A stretch of 9,464 bases of DNA from an uncultured Spirochaetaceae bacterium (lineage in GTDB: Bacteria > Spirochaetota > Spirochaetia > Sphaerochaetales > Sphaerochaetaceae), in the NCBI GenBank assembly GCA_947630635.1, contig CANRIJ010000057.1, forward strand, positions 1 through 9,464. The letters are read 5' to 3'. The position numbers were made by a program, and so were the translations under genes. Below are positions 1 to 7,191 of this stretch, piece by piece. Numbering within the stretch: position 1 is the first letter of the stretch; every line of letters begins with the position of its first letter. The notes under the pieces were generated by a model. The model made no database searches. It was not told the DNA's origin and saw nothing but the letters and a program-made list of their open reading frames with translations.

Positions 1-60
1 CCTTATCTATTTTTGGAAAGAGCTCAATCACCTTTGAGGCTTTACGCTAGGCTTCTAAGT

Positions 61-777
61 CTATCTCCTCTTCTTTAGGACAATCTCAAATATATTGTTG
101 CCTGACTCAAGGCCCTTTTTCTCAAAGCGGGTTATAGGACGCCACGAAGAGCGCTCTGAGAAAGAAGAGGATTCATTCTTAAGCGTCTCTACCCTTTCAG
201 CCTCCTCTAATATGCTATTTGCATAGTCATGCCAATCTGTTGCTATGTATATGTAGCCGTCCTCTTTGAGCTTACAAGACAAGAGGGCGAGAAAATCGCT
301 CTTTAGGAGCCTTCTCTTATGATGGCGCTTCTTTGGCCATGGATCTGGGAAGAATATATGAAAGCCAGAGACAGAGGAGTCTGGTATTGCTGTTTTCAAG
401 AGCTCTGATGCATCCCAGCGAATAACCCTGATATTCTCGATTTTCCCATCGCCTATTAGCCTTAGAAGATTTACTATTCCATGAAGATAGACCTCAACAG
501 CCAGGTAGTTTGTATTTGGATTATTTAGAGCTATCTCTGCTGTGGCATCCCCGCTTCCAAAACCTATCTCAATAACAGTATCATTTGAGTTCTCAAAGAG
601 AGACGAGAAGTCTAGCTTCTCGGATTCATTGAAAACCAAGTATTTTCTCTCTTTGGCAATAAGCTCTTTCTCATTCTCTGAAAGCACATTGCCGCGAATG
701 GCGTAGCTCTTTATCTCACGCCTTTCGCTTTTCGCCTCAATCTCCATGATGCGCTCTATAAGAGTACTATCTATCAT
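61..777 (-). CDS. trmB: tRNA (guanine-N7-)-methyltransferase TrmB
   Basis: Cytoplasmic enzyme that uses S-adenosylmethionine to methylate N7 of guanosine 46 in the tRNA variable loop. The 238-residue product has the SAM-binding motif VIEIGFGSG (residues 68-76), an acidic strand end YLAVEV (91-96), the family signature FFPDPWPKKRHHKRR (142-156, catalytic-type Asp145) and the C-terminal TRFEKKG block (216-222) followed by the usual hydrophobic strand ending in basic residues. The length is normal for bacterial TrmB and no key motif is missing. The ATG overlaps the mfd stop codon as ATGA (774-777) and has AGGAG six bases upstream on the minus strand, so it is the second gene of an mfd-trmB operon and is probably translationally coupled. 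Its stop lies 60 bases from the window edge. The identification is from family signatures and is firm. Confidence 0.96.
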   Translation of the reverse strand: MIDSTLIERIMEIEAKSERREIKSYAIRGNVLSENEKELIAKERKYLVFNESEKLDFSSLFENSNDTVIEIGFGSGDATAEIALNNPNTNYLAVEVYLHGIVNLLRLIGDGKIENIRVIRWDASELLKTAIPDSSVSGFHIFFPDPWPKKRHHKRRLLKSDFLALLSCKLKEDGYIYIATDWHDYANSILEEAERVETLKNESSSFSERSSWRPITRFEKKGLESGNNIFEIVLKKRR

Positions 778-3700
778 GCAATTCTCCTCAGCTCTTCCAG
801 AAGAAAGAGCGCTTTGTCCTTAAGAGAAAAACCCTCCGTCTTCAAGTATAAGCGGGTCATGTCATTTGGGTTTAGCGTCACATTTCCACCAGAGAGCCTG
901 ATCAGGCTAATGACCTTATCTGGATTGATCATGGAAATTCTGGAGAAGACGATCTCTATTTTATTATTCCTCTCTGAAATCTTCTCTATCCAAAGCCTCT
1001 TTGCTATTGCCTTGATCTCGGCAATATACAAAAGACTCTCAACATCATCGGGTATTGTCCCAAATCTATTCTCAAGCTCGCCTCTGAGTCCCTCAAGCTC
1101 GCCCTCTCGGTCAACAGAGGCGATTTTCTTGTACATCTCGAATTTTGCCTCTGAGTCTGATATATAGCTATCTGGAATAAAGCCGGTATATTCAAGCTCA
1201 AGAAAGACCTCAGGCGGCTTCTCCTTATCGGGAGACTCGATTATATCGATCTCCTCCTCCAAGAGGCGCATATACATATCAAGGCCAACTTTCTCCAAAT
1301 GCCCCGACTGCTCTTTTCCAAGGATATTTCCTGCTCCTCGTATTTCCATATCCTTCATGGCAACCTTGAATCCAGAGCCCAAACCAGTATTGTCAGAGAG
1401 CACTTTAAGCCTTCTAATTGCATCCTCATTCAGAATGCTTCCCTTTGGATAGAGAAGATAGCAGTATGCCTGTCTATCAGAGCGTCCTACCCTGCCCCTG
1501 AGCTGATATAGCTGCGAGAGCCCAAATCTATCAGATCGATCGATGATTATCGTATTTACATTTGGAATATCGATTCCATTCTCTATTATTGTGGTGGATA
1601 CCAAGACCTGAACACCCTCATAGATAAAGCGATGCATCTTATCCTCAAGCTCATCGCTATCCATCTGGCCATGGGCAGCCTCAATAATCAGGGATGGAAG
1701 CTCGGCTTGAAGCATCCTCACCACCTCATCAATATCCTCAATTCTATTGTGGAGATAGAAGACCTGTCCTCCTCTCTTAGTCTCCCTTAAAATCGCCTCT
1801 TTCACCCTCTCAAGGGAGTACTCCTCAATAAATGTGTCAACTGCCTGCCTCTCTCGTGGGGCCGTTGTCAAAAGCGACATATCCCTTACCTTAAGAAGGG
1901 ACATATAGAGCGTCCTGGGTATTGGAGTTGCCGATAGCGTGAGGGAGTCAACACTTGTCTTCATCTGCTTTATCTTCTCTTTGTCCCTTACTCCGAAGCG
2001 CTGTTCTTCATCGGTTATCAAAAGCCCAAGATCTCTGTATTTAAGGTTCTTATTTAAAAGCTTATGGGTTCCAAAGACTATATCTACCTTCCCATTTTCA
2101 AGTCCCAGTATGGTATCCCTCTGCTTTTTATAAGAGACAAAGCGAGTGAGAATGCCCACATTAATCGGAAATGATCCAATACGCCTTAAAAAATTCTCAT
2201 AGTGCTGCTCTGCAAGAATAACAGTAGGTGCCATGAAAACAACCTGCTTATTCGAGAGTATTGCCTTGAAGGCGGCTCTGAAGGCTATCTCCGTCTTTCC
2301 ATATCCTACATCCCCGCAAATGAGCCTATCCATTACCTTGGGGGACTCCATGTCCCTCTTAACCTCCTCAATGCACTTAAGCTGGTCGGGAGTCTCTGTA
2401 AATGGAAAGGATGCCTCAAACTGGATTTGCCAGTCATTGTCCTTCATAAACTGAAAGCCGCTTGACTTCTCGCGCTCTCTATAGAGTACAACAAGCTCCT
2501 TTGCAAGCTTCTCTGCGCTCTCTCTTGCCTTCTCTTTCTTCTTAGTCCAGGATATGGAGCCAATCTTATCGAGCTTCGGGGCCTTAGAATCAGAGCCAAT
2601 GTATTTCTGGACAAGATTTGCCTGCTCAATGGGAACGTAGAGGAACTCACCGCCATCGTATTTGATCTTTATGTAGTCCCTCTCATTTCCCCTGGCCCTG
2701 ATTCTCTCTATCTTCTCAAATTGCCCGACGCCGTAGCCCACATGAACTACATAGTCCCCGCTTTTAAGCTCTACAAATGCATCAAGCGGAGAGGATGAGA
2801 CTCTCTCAATCTGAGCCTTAGAGCGCTCCTTTCTTCTGCCGAATATCTCCTTGTCCATTACAACTAAAAGCTGGATATCGGAAATCTCGAAGCCCGATGA
2901 GATATCCATTATCGATATCTCAACATCCTTTTCAGACAAAACCGATAAGAGCCTCTCTCTCTGCACCTCAGCATCAGCTATTACATTGACTCTCCACCCA
3001 TTATCCCTTAGGTTCTTGATGTCCTCTCGAAAGTACCTTACGTTTCCAAAATAGGAGCGCGATGAGGAGACACGGTAATGAAAATTCTCAGCACTGACAA
3101 TGTCATAGACTAAAAAGCCGCGCCTGAGTTCTCTCTGAAAATCCTCAAAGGGAAATAAGAGCCTCTCTGGAAGAACTGTATCAACGTTCTTCTTGTAGGC
3201 CTCAGAAAAGCGTGCACGAGCCTCCTTTTTAAGAGACTGCCAGCTAGTATTGATTCTCTCTACTGCCGATAGAATGAAATAGTCATCCTCCTTAATTACC
3301 TCTTTGAGAGTCGTAAGCTCAAAAGAGCGCTCTTCATCTCTCAAAAGAGGCACATCAACGCTCTTTAGGCTTCTCATGCTCTTCTGAGTCATGGGATCAA
3401 AGACGCCTATTTTTCCAACTATGTCAAAATCGGCATAGAGCCTTATGGGATTCTTAAAGGTAAATGGAAAGATATCCATTACCTCGCCCCTAATAGAGAA
3501 AGTTCCCTCCTCATAGCAATTCGGAGACTTGTAATATCCAGAGGACGAGAGAGTCGAGGAAAAGAGGGAGAAGTCAAATCTATCTCCCTCCTTAATTGAA
3601 AGAGTCATTCCATCTTCATCCAATAGCGAGATCACGGGTGAGGAAAATGACCTCAGAGAGGCAACAATAAGGCCTCTTTTCATCTCTCGTATCCTCTTAA

Positions 3701-4013
3701 TTGCATCTAGTCTCTGGTATTCAAGGGATGTGTCATATTTATCTGAGTAGAGAAGCTTTCCATTTGAGGGAAAGAAGAGAGCCTCGCCGCCATCTATAGA
3801 GGATATCTCATCATATGCGCTCTTTGCCCTCTCATCGGTGGGGAAAATCGCAAAGACCCGTCCCTTTGCACTTCTGGAGATCAGATTGGAAAGCATTGAT
3901 AGCGGATAGTAATCCAGTCCATCTGCCTTTATGACAGCTGGTTCGCCCTTTAAAAACGCCTTGAAAGCAGCGCTTTTCTTAATATACTCTGATACTATAT
4001 CCTTTAGGGACAT
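774..4013 (-). CDS. mfd: Transcription-repair coupling factor Mfd
   Basis: ATP-driven DNA translocase that removes RNA polymerase stalled at lesions and recruits UvrA to start nucleotide excision repair. Numbering is from the ATG chosen here (1079 residues, slightly under the E. coli protein). Residues 1-330 are UvrB-like and include RGEVMDIFP (about 177-185). A CarD-type RNA-polymerase-interacting domain starts at SGDYVVHVGYGVGQF (418-432) and runs to about 473. The RecG-like motor has Walker A GDVGYGKT (567-574), DEEQRFGV (668-675), SATPIPRT (694-701), the motif VI region QLRGRVGRSDR (about 837-847) and the TRG element GAGNILGKEQSGH (893-905). The C-terminal TRCF domain fills about 927-1079. 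A GTG at 4035-4037 would add eight residues, but it lies upstream of the likely -10 box and almost touches the divergent gene, so the ATG giving MSLKDIV is preferred. It is first gene of the operon with trmB. Confidence 0.97.
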   Translation of the reverse strand: MSLKDIVSEYIKKSAAFKAFLKGEPAVIKADGLDYYPLSMLSNLISRSAKGRVFAIFPTDERAKSAYDEISSIDGGEALFFPSNGKLLYSDKYDTSLEYQRLDAIKRIREMKRGLIVASLRSFSSPVISLLDEDGMTLSIKEGDRFDFSLFSSTLSSSGYYKSPNCYEEGTFSIRGEVMDIFPFTFKNPIRLYADFDIVGKIGVFDPMTQKSMRSLKSVDVPLLRDEERSFELTTLKEVIKEDDYFILSAVERINTSWQSLKKEARARFSEAYKKNVDTVLPERLLFPFEDFQRELRRGFLVYDIVSAENFHYRVSSSRSYFGNVRYFREDIKNLRDNGWRVNVIADAEVQRERLLSVLSEKDVEISIMDISSGFEISDIQLLVVMDKEIFGRRKERSKAQIERVSSSPLDAFVELKSGDYVVHVGYGVGQFEKIERIRARGNERDYIKIKYDGGEFLYVPIEQANLVQKYIGSDSKAPKLDKIGSISWTKKKEKARESAEKLAKELVVLYREREKSSGFQFMKDNDWQIQFEASFPFTETPDQLKCIEEVKRDMESPKVMDRLICGDVGYGKTEIAFRAAFKAILSNKQVVFMAPTVILAEQHYENFLRRIGSFPINVGILTRFVSYKKQRDTILGLENGKVDIVFGTHKLLNKNLKYRDLGLLITDEEQRFGVRDKEKIKQMKTSVDSLTLSATPIPRTLYMSLLKVRDMSLLTTAPRERQAVDTFIEEYSLERVKEAILRETKRGGQVFYLHNRIEDIDEVVRMLQAELPSLIIEAAHGQMDSDELEDKMHRFIYEGVQVLVSTTIIENGIDIPNVNTIIIDRSDRFGLSQLYQLRGRVGRSDRQAYCYLLYPKGSILNEDAIRRLKVLSDNTGLGSGFKVAMKDMEIRGAGNILGKEQSGHLEKVGLDMYMRLLEEEIDIIESPDKEKPPEVFLELEYTGFIPDSYISDSEAKFEMYKKIASVDREGELEGLRGELENRFGTIPDDVESLLYIAEIKAIAKRLWIEKISERNNKIEIVFSRISMINPDKVISLIRLSGGNVTLNPNDMTRLYLKTEGFSLKDKALFLLEELRRIA
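784..788 (-). promoter_or_regulatory. Ribosome binding site of trmB inside the mfd 3' end
   Basis: AGGAG on the minus strand (within TGAGGAGAA), six bases before the trmB ATG and inside the last codons of mfd. This decides the trmB start and fits coupling through the ATGA overlap. It contrasts with the intergenic starts of this window, which lack such a site. Confidence 0.85.
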
Positions 4014-4030
4014 ATCCGAGAAAATATAAT
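4003..4030 (+). promoter_or_regulatory. Probable promoter of the phosphatase gene
   Basis: A perfect TATAAT at 4025-4030 ends eight bases before the ATG at 4039; a weak -35-like TTTAGG (3 of 6) is at 4003-4008 with a 16-bp spacer. The predicted start of transcription falls within a base or two of the start codon. The box overlaps the minus-strand -10 of mfd, so both genes appear to read out of one AT-rich block. Confidence 0.5.
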
Positions 4031-4051
4031 AAAACACAATGAATGATTCAA
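4023..4051 (-). promoter_or_regulatory. Probable mfd promoter
   Basis: On the minus strand there is a -35-like TTGAAT (4051-4046, 4 of 6 to TTGACA), a 17-bp spacer and a -10-like TATATT (4028-4023, 5 of 6 to TATAAT). Only nine bases separate the -10 from the mfd ATG at 4013, so the transcript would have almost no leader, and no Shine-Dalgarno is visible. The -35 element lies inside the first codons of the divergent phosphatase gene. TATTAT at 4031-4026 is an alternative -10. Predicted by eye. Confidence 0.5.
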
Positions 4052-4854
4052 TAAAGAACGATAAAGAGAGATTCGACAGACTCTATGAGTCAGTGCTTGA
4101 ATGCGGCCTGATAAGCAAAAAAAAGCAGAGCTCAGTCAATAGAAGCATAAAAGAGGATGGCTCCCCGGTAACTGAGGCTGACCTTGAGATCAGCCATATA
4201 CTAATCGGGAAAATAAGAGAGCTCTTTCCGAATGAATGGATAATAAGCGAAGAGGAAGAGGTCAAGAACAGTGACTTATATAGATATATTTTCGCAATCG
4301 ATCCAATTGACGGAACCGACGTCTACTCACAGGGACTGCCATCCTATGCAGTCTCTGTTGGGGTTTTAAACAGAGGCCTGGAGCCCGTTGGGGCATTTAT
4401 TTCATGCCCCAGATTTGGAATTGCAAAAGATGCATTAAACGTTCGACTCGACCCTGATGGAGAGCTATACATAGATGGTGAGATTCTTAGAAAAAGAGAG
4501 GAAAAGAACTCATCAATGCAGCTGACTATGGGTTCAAAATGCTTCAAAAACCTCTCTTTCAGCACTTTCAAGGGAAAGGTCAGAACCTTTGGCTCCACTA
4601 TAATCCACCTTTTATTGCCAGCGATTATGCCATCATTCATAGGAGCCCTCTCAGAGCCATGCTACCTTTGGGATATACTTAGCTCGCATGCTGTTCTAAA
4701 GCACCTAGGCATGGATATCTCATACATCAATGGAGAGAAATTCGAATATACAGAGGACTTTGTATTCAAAAGAAAGCGCTTTCTCTACCCAATAATCGCA
4801 GCAGATGAACAGAATAGAGAATACCTACAAAGCGTGATAAAGGAGAGGCTCTAG
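4039..4854 (+). CDS. Inositol-monophosphatase-family phosphatase
   Basis: Mg-dependent, Li-sensitive-type phosphatase of the IMPase/FBPase/CysQ superfamily, probably cytoplasmic. The 271-residue product shows the family blocks in order: DGSPVTEAD (40-48), the acidic pair after IIS (Glu71/Glu72), the metal-binding motif DPIDGTD (88-94) and a late WD (Trp211-Asp212), with VRTFGST (181-187) matching the usual R-x-x-GS block. All expected metal ligands are present, so it should be active. Its substrate cannot be fixed from sequence: inositol phosphate, 3'-phosphoadenosine 5'-phosphate (CysQ-like; the DGSPVTEAD block is suggestive) and other sugar phosphates all remain possible. The aromatic position after DGT reads DVY rather than the common NF/EF type. 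The gene is alone, divergent from mfd, and its TAG stop interlocks with the stop of the next gene. There is no Shine-Dalgarno. Confidence 0.88.
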   Translation: MNDSIKNDKERFDRLYESVLECGLISKKKQSSVNRSIKEDGSPVTEADLEISHILIGKIRELFPNEWIISEEEEVKNSDLYRYIFAIDPIDGTDVYSQGLPSYAVSVGVLNRGLEPVGAFISCPRFGIAKDALNVRLDPDGELYIDGEILRKREEKNSSMQLTMGSKCFKNLSFSTFKGKVRTFGSTIIHLLLPAIMPSFIGALSEPCYLWDILSSHAVLKHLGMDISYINGEKFEYTEDFVFKRKRFLYPIIAADEQNREYLQSVIKERL

Positions 4855-5519
4855 AGCTCTTCGCTTAGAAATTTCTGAAGTGAGTCATAGGCCTTTGTGC
4901 CATTCTCTCTCTCAACGACAAAGGTCAGAACCTTCGTTGTAGAGAGAACCTCAATGACATTTATGCCCTCCCATGCAAGCTTTCTGACAGCGAGGTACAG
5001 AAGCCCAGGAGTCTCAATGAATGCATTGTCTCTGAATACTATCGTCACTGCAGCGCAATCCTCTACCTCGTTGAGAATCTCACTTCGGTCTATCATGTCA
5101 TAGACTGTCTCTTTGTATTTATCAGATACAGAGAGCGAGGTCTCCCTGTCGCCAAGGGTGACATTGAGAAAATCGCCCTGCTCTTGAGATATCTGCTCAA
5201 ATAGACGCGGCAGCTTTTTAAGAAATTTCTCGCTTCTCATAAAGTTGATATCAAAGATATTGGACTTGAGAGATATATGATAATCAAACCTCTTATCGCC
5301 TCTGGCAATCGATGTGTTGCGCTTAAGATCCTCTGCATAGCGCCTAATTGCCATTATAATCGAGGCAATGCTGACGCTCTCTCCATAGAGAGCCTCTACC
5401 TTGGGCTTTATAAATCTCGCAAGATTTGAAAATGAGATTACCTCATCGATAAGCATCTCTGATATAAAGGGACTTACATCTATTACTTCCTGTACGCAGG
5501 AGGAGATTGATCCTAGCAT
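4851..5519 (-). CDS. ACT-domain protein of unknown function
   Basis: A 222-residue soluble protein. Residues 1-70 are helical, with a pattern resembling small uncharacterised ACT proteins (SNLARFIKPKVEALYG at 31-46, IIMAIRRYAEDL at 54-65). A middle segment is followed by a C-terminal ACT-like region from about 155: AAVTIVFRDNAF, then ETPGLLYLAVRKLAWEGINV and the strand VLTFVVE. That strand/helix/strand pattern with Pro-Gly before the helix is typical of ACT domains, which usually bind amino acids and modulate enzymes or regulators. No catalytic domain is visible, so a ligand-sensing or regulatory role is an inference. I do not recognise a named gene. It is transcribed alone, convergent with the phosphatase gene (stop codons share CTAG) and divergent from nrdR across an 86-bp region with a large palindrome. 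The only Shine-Dalgarno-like site is AGGA, about 10 bases before the ATG. Confidence 0.78.
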   Translation of the reverse strand: MLGSISSCVQEVIDVSPFISEMLIDEVISFSNLARFIKPKVEALYGESVSIASIIMAIRRYAEDLKRNTSIARGDKRFDYHISLKSNIFDINFMRSEKFLKKLPRLFEQISQEQGDFLNVTLGDRETSLSVSDKYKETVYDMIDRSEILNEVEDCAAVTIVFRDNAFIETPGLLYLAVRKLAWEGINVIEVLSTTKVLTFVVERENGTKAYDSLQKFLSEEL

Positions 5520-5562
5520 TTTTTGTTATTCCTAAAACATTATGTTATGTTAATAACAAAAA
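5520..5562. repeat. 43-bp nested palindrome, possible operator
   Basis: The left arm tttttgttatt (5520-5530) and right arm aataacaaaaa (5552-5562) are perfect 11-bp inverted repeats. Between them aacat-t-atgtt (5536-5546) is a second perfect palindrome with the same centre, base 5541. In all 17 of 21 symmetric pairs match. The element starts right at the ATG of the ACT-domain gene and fills half of the divergent gap. It holds several GTTA/TAAC words. It lies upstream of the likely nrdR transcription start, so it would act as DNA (operator) and not as an RNA hairpin. AT richness makes some symmetry expected. Confidence 0.6.
5525..5544 (-). promoter_or_regulatory. Candidate -10 boxes of the ACT-domain gene
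   Basis: On the minus strand two -10-like hexamers lie inside the palindrome: CATAAT (5544-5539, 5 of 6), giving a leader of roughly 12 bases that would include AGGA, and AATAAC (5530-5525, 4 of 6), five bases before the ATG. No convincing -35 was found. Either choice puts the promoter inside the dyad, so a protein bound there should block transcription. Confidence 0.35.
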
Positions 5563-5570
5563 TTAGACAA

Positions 5571-5599
5571 TATAATTCTTTTTCCATTTGAGCTAACAT
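5571..5599 (+). promoter_or_regulatory. Candidate nrdR promoter elements
   Basis: A perfect TATAAT sits at 5571-5576 and would give a leader of about 23 bases. A weaker TAACAT (5594-5599, 4 of 6) ends six bases before the ATG, matching the spacing seen at other starts here. Neither has a good -35, and no Shine-Dalgarno precedes the ATG (only GAG about 13 bases away). Which one is used cannot be decided from sequence. Confidence 0.4.
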
Positions 5600-5605
5600 A
5601 AAAAT

Positions 5606-6079
5606 ATGAGATGCCCTAAGTGCCGTAGCTCTAATAACAAGGTCCTTGAGTCCAGAACAAATAGCGATGGATCTCAGATTAGAAGAAGAAGAATGTGCCT
5701 AAACTGCAACCATCGCTTCACAAGCTACGAGAGAATCGAGGAGAGACCTATAATCGTAATAAAAAAGGACGGAAGAAGGCAGTCTTTTGACATCTCGAAG
5801 GTAGAACGCGGCATCAGGACAAGCATTGAGAAGCTCGATATACCAGAGGCCAAGCTCACCTCAGTACTGAATAGAATAGAAGAGAATGTCCAGAATTGCG
5901 CCAGCTCCAACAATACAATAACAAGCAGGGAGGTAGGCGAGCTTACACTAAAGGAGCTCTATGACCTCTCCCCAGTTGCCTATGTAAGGTTTGCATCTGT
6001 ATATAGGGCCTTCGACAATGTGGGGCAATTTGCAGATGAGATCAGAAAGATAGAGGAGGGAACTAGGCGCCCTACTTGA
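5606..6079 (+). CDS. nrdR: Transcriptional repressor NrdR
   Basis: Zinc-finger/ATP-cone repressor that senses ATP and dATP and shuts off ribonucleotide reductase genes when dNTPs are plentiful. The 157-residue length is typical. It opens with the canonical MRCPKC; the zinc ribbon uses Cys3, Cys6, Cys31 and Cys34 (CLNC), with the usual basic RRRR stretch between. The ATP-cone spans about residues 48-138 (VIKKDGRRQSFDISKVERGI onwards). No regulated nrd gene is in the window. It is convergent with dgt, overlapping its 3' end by eight bases, and divergent from the ACT-domain gene. NrdR often regulates itself or neighbours, but I found no convincing pair of NrdR boxes in the upstream gap. The start is fixed by the conserved N-terminus. 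Confidence 0.97.
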   Translation: MRCPKCRSSNNKVLESRTNSDGSQIRRRRMCLNCNHRFTSYERIEERPIIVIKKDGRRQSFDISKVERGIRTSIEKLDIPEAKLTSVLNRIEENVQNCASSNNTITSREVGELTLKELYDLSPVAYVRFASVYRAFDNVGQFADEIRKIEEGTRRPT

Positions 6080-7184
6080 GATCCTTTGGAACGAATATGC
6101 TCTTTATGGACTCTATTGCGTAGTTATCTGTCATGCCCGCAATATAATCAAAGACCATCCTATCTGGACTCTCCCCTTTTTCCTCATACTTATCACGCAT
6201 CTCCGAGGCATAGTCCATGTAGTCCTCTGCTGTCTGATTGTGGTCTTTCTCAGAGAGTCTTCCGAAGTTTTTAAGAGACTCGTCGATATATCTTAGGTAC
6301 TGGTATAAATACTCAATAAGCCTGGAAAACTCAGAGTTCTGCTTATCCAAAAACTCAGACCTGTATATATGATTGATATTGAACTCTGAAAGCTCCTCAA
6401 CAATCTCACCAGTTGATTCTGAGAAAGAGATACCCTCCTCTCCAGATGAGTCGACTATGTCCTTGACAAGGGAGTCTATTATCTCGCTGTTTGTCTCACC
6501 CAAATAGCGTCTTACGTTATATGGGAGGTCTCTTTCACTCACAATCTTGAGGCGCTTTGCATCCTCAAAATCCCGTCCAAGGTATGCAATCTTGTCAGAG
6601 AGCCTCACCACTGCCCCCTCATAAGTGGCTGGAATAAGAGATTTTCTATCTTCAATACCCTCAAGGTCCCTTGTCTTCAGCGTTGGCCTTATAGAAAAAA
6701 GACTCATCTCTCCATTATGCGAGACAATTCCGTCCCTTACTGCATATGAGAGATTAAGGCCCTCTCCGCCATTTGAGAGGAAATCCACGACCCTAAGGGA
6801 GTTAAGCTCATGCTGAAAGCCTATATTGAGTCTATCTCTGGAGAGCCTATTGATAACCCTCTCACCCAGATGTCCGAATGGAGCGTGCCCCAGATCATGT
6901 CCAACTCCAATTGCCCAGCTAAGCTCACTGTCAAGTCCCAGTTCCTTTGATATTGTCGCGGCTATTGTGGCAACATGCAGCACGTGCTCCATTCTTGTGC
7001 ATATATGATCATTTGATGGGGCAAAGAAGACCTGTGTCTTATGCTTGAGACGTCTAAAAGCCAAAGAGTGGATAATAGCAGTGGTATCCCTGAAATAGAT
7101 TCCTCTCCCATCCTCCTCCCTATCTCTCTTTCTTTTTTGCATCTCAGGAGCATTCGCATTTGAAACAATAATCTTTGATGCCAT
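6072..7184 (-). CDS. dgt: HD-domain deoxynucleotide triphosphohydrolase (Dgt type)
   Basis: Hydrolyses dNTPs (dGTP in the best-studied members) to the deoxynucleoside and triphosphate, lowering dNTP pools. The 370-residue product is of the shorter dGTPase-like class and carries the full HD metal set: His67 in TRMEHVLHV, His96-Asp97 in GHDLGHAPFGHLGE and Asp197 in VRLSDKIAYLGRDFEDA. The early block YFRDTTAIIHSLAFRRLKHKTQ (30-51) and FQHELNSLR (123-131) are also characteristic of the family. The motifs do not tell whether it prefers dGTP or needs another dNTP as activator. Its 3' end overlaps nrdR by eight bases in the opposite direction. The start follows an extended -10 by seven bases, with no Shine-Dalgarno. 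Confidence 0.93.
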   Translation of the reverse strand: MASKIIVSNANAPEMQKRKRDREEDGRGIYFRDTTAIIHSLAFRRLKHKTQVFFAPSNDHICTRMEHVLHVATIAATISKELGLDSELSWAIGVGHDLGHAPFGHLGERVINRLSRDRLNIGFQHELNSLRVVDFLSNGGEGLNLSYAVRDGIVSHNGEMSLFSIRPTLKTRDLEGIEDRKSLIPATYEGAVVRLSDKIAYLGRDFEDAKRLKIVSERDLPYNVRRYLGETNSEIIDSLVKDIVDSSGEEGISFSESTGEIVEELSEFNINHIYRSEFLDKQNSEFSRLIEYLYQYLRYIDESLKNFGRLSEKDHNQTAEDYMDYASEMRDKYEEKGESPDRMVFDYIAGMTDNYAIESIKSIFVPKDLK

Positions 7185-7191
7185 GACATAA

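Noticed and set aside
1..31. Possible 5' end of another minus-strand gene: GTG at 31-29 followed by codons reading VIELFPKIDK to the window edge.
   Set aside because: Only ten codons are visible, with no Shine-Dalgarno and no -10 at the spacing seen elsewhere. Plus-strand frames ending at 37 and 48 are about as plausible.
37..54. Direct repeat AGGCTT twice, 12 bases apart, downstream of trmB.
   Set aside because: Six-base units are too short to mean anything, and no hairpin with a T-run follows trmB here.
814..3054. Several open frames of 60-120 codons on both strands inside mfd, for example 814-1167 plus and 2202-2465 plus.
   Set aside because: They are shadows of the 1079-residue mfd frame and have no start signals or recognisable motifs of their own. 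The same holds for antisense frames within the phosphatase, nrdR, dgt and aroC genes.
4014..4037. GTG start for mfd at 4037, adding eight residues.
   Set aside because: It would lie upstream of the likely mfd -10, two bases from the divergent ATG, and it adds residues (FYYIFSD) that look like translated promoter. The ATG at 4013 gives a natural Mfd N-terminus.
4771..4784. Perfect 14-bp palindrome AGAAAGCGCTTTCT.
   Set aside because: It is inside the phosphatase coding sequence as ordinary Arg/Lys/Phe codons; about one such palindrome is expected by chance in a window this size.
5565..5580. Possible NrdR box overlapping the TATAAT upstream of nrdR.
   Set aside because: It matches only about 10 of 16 consensus bases, mostly A/T, and there is no second box about 31 bp away, which NrdR sites normally need.
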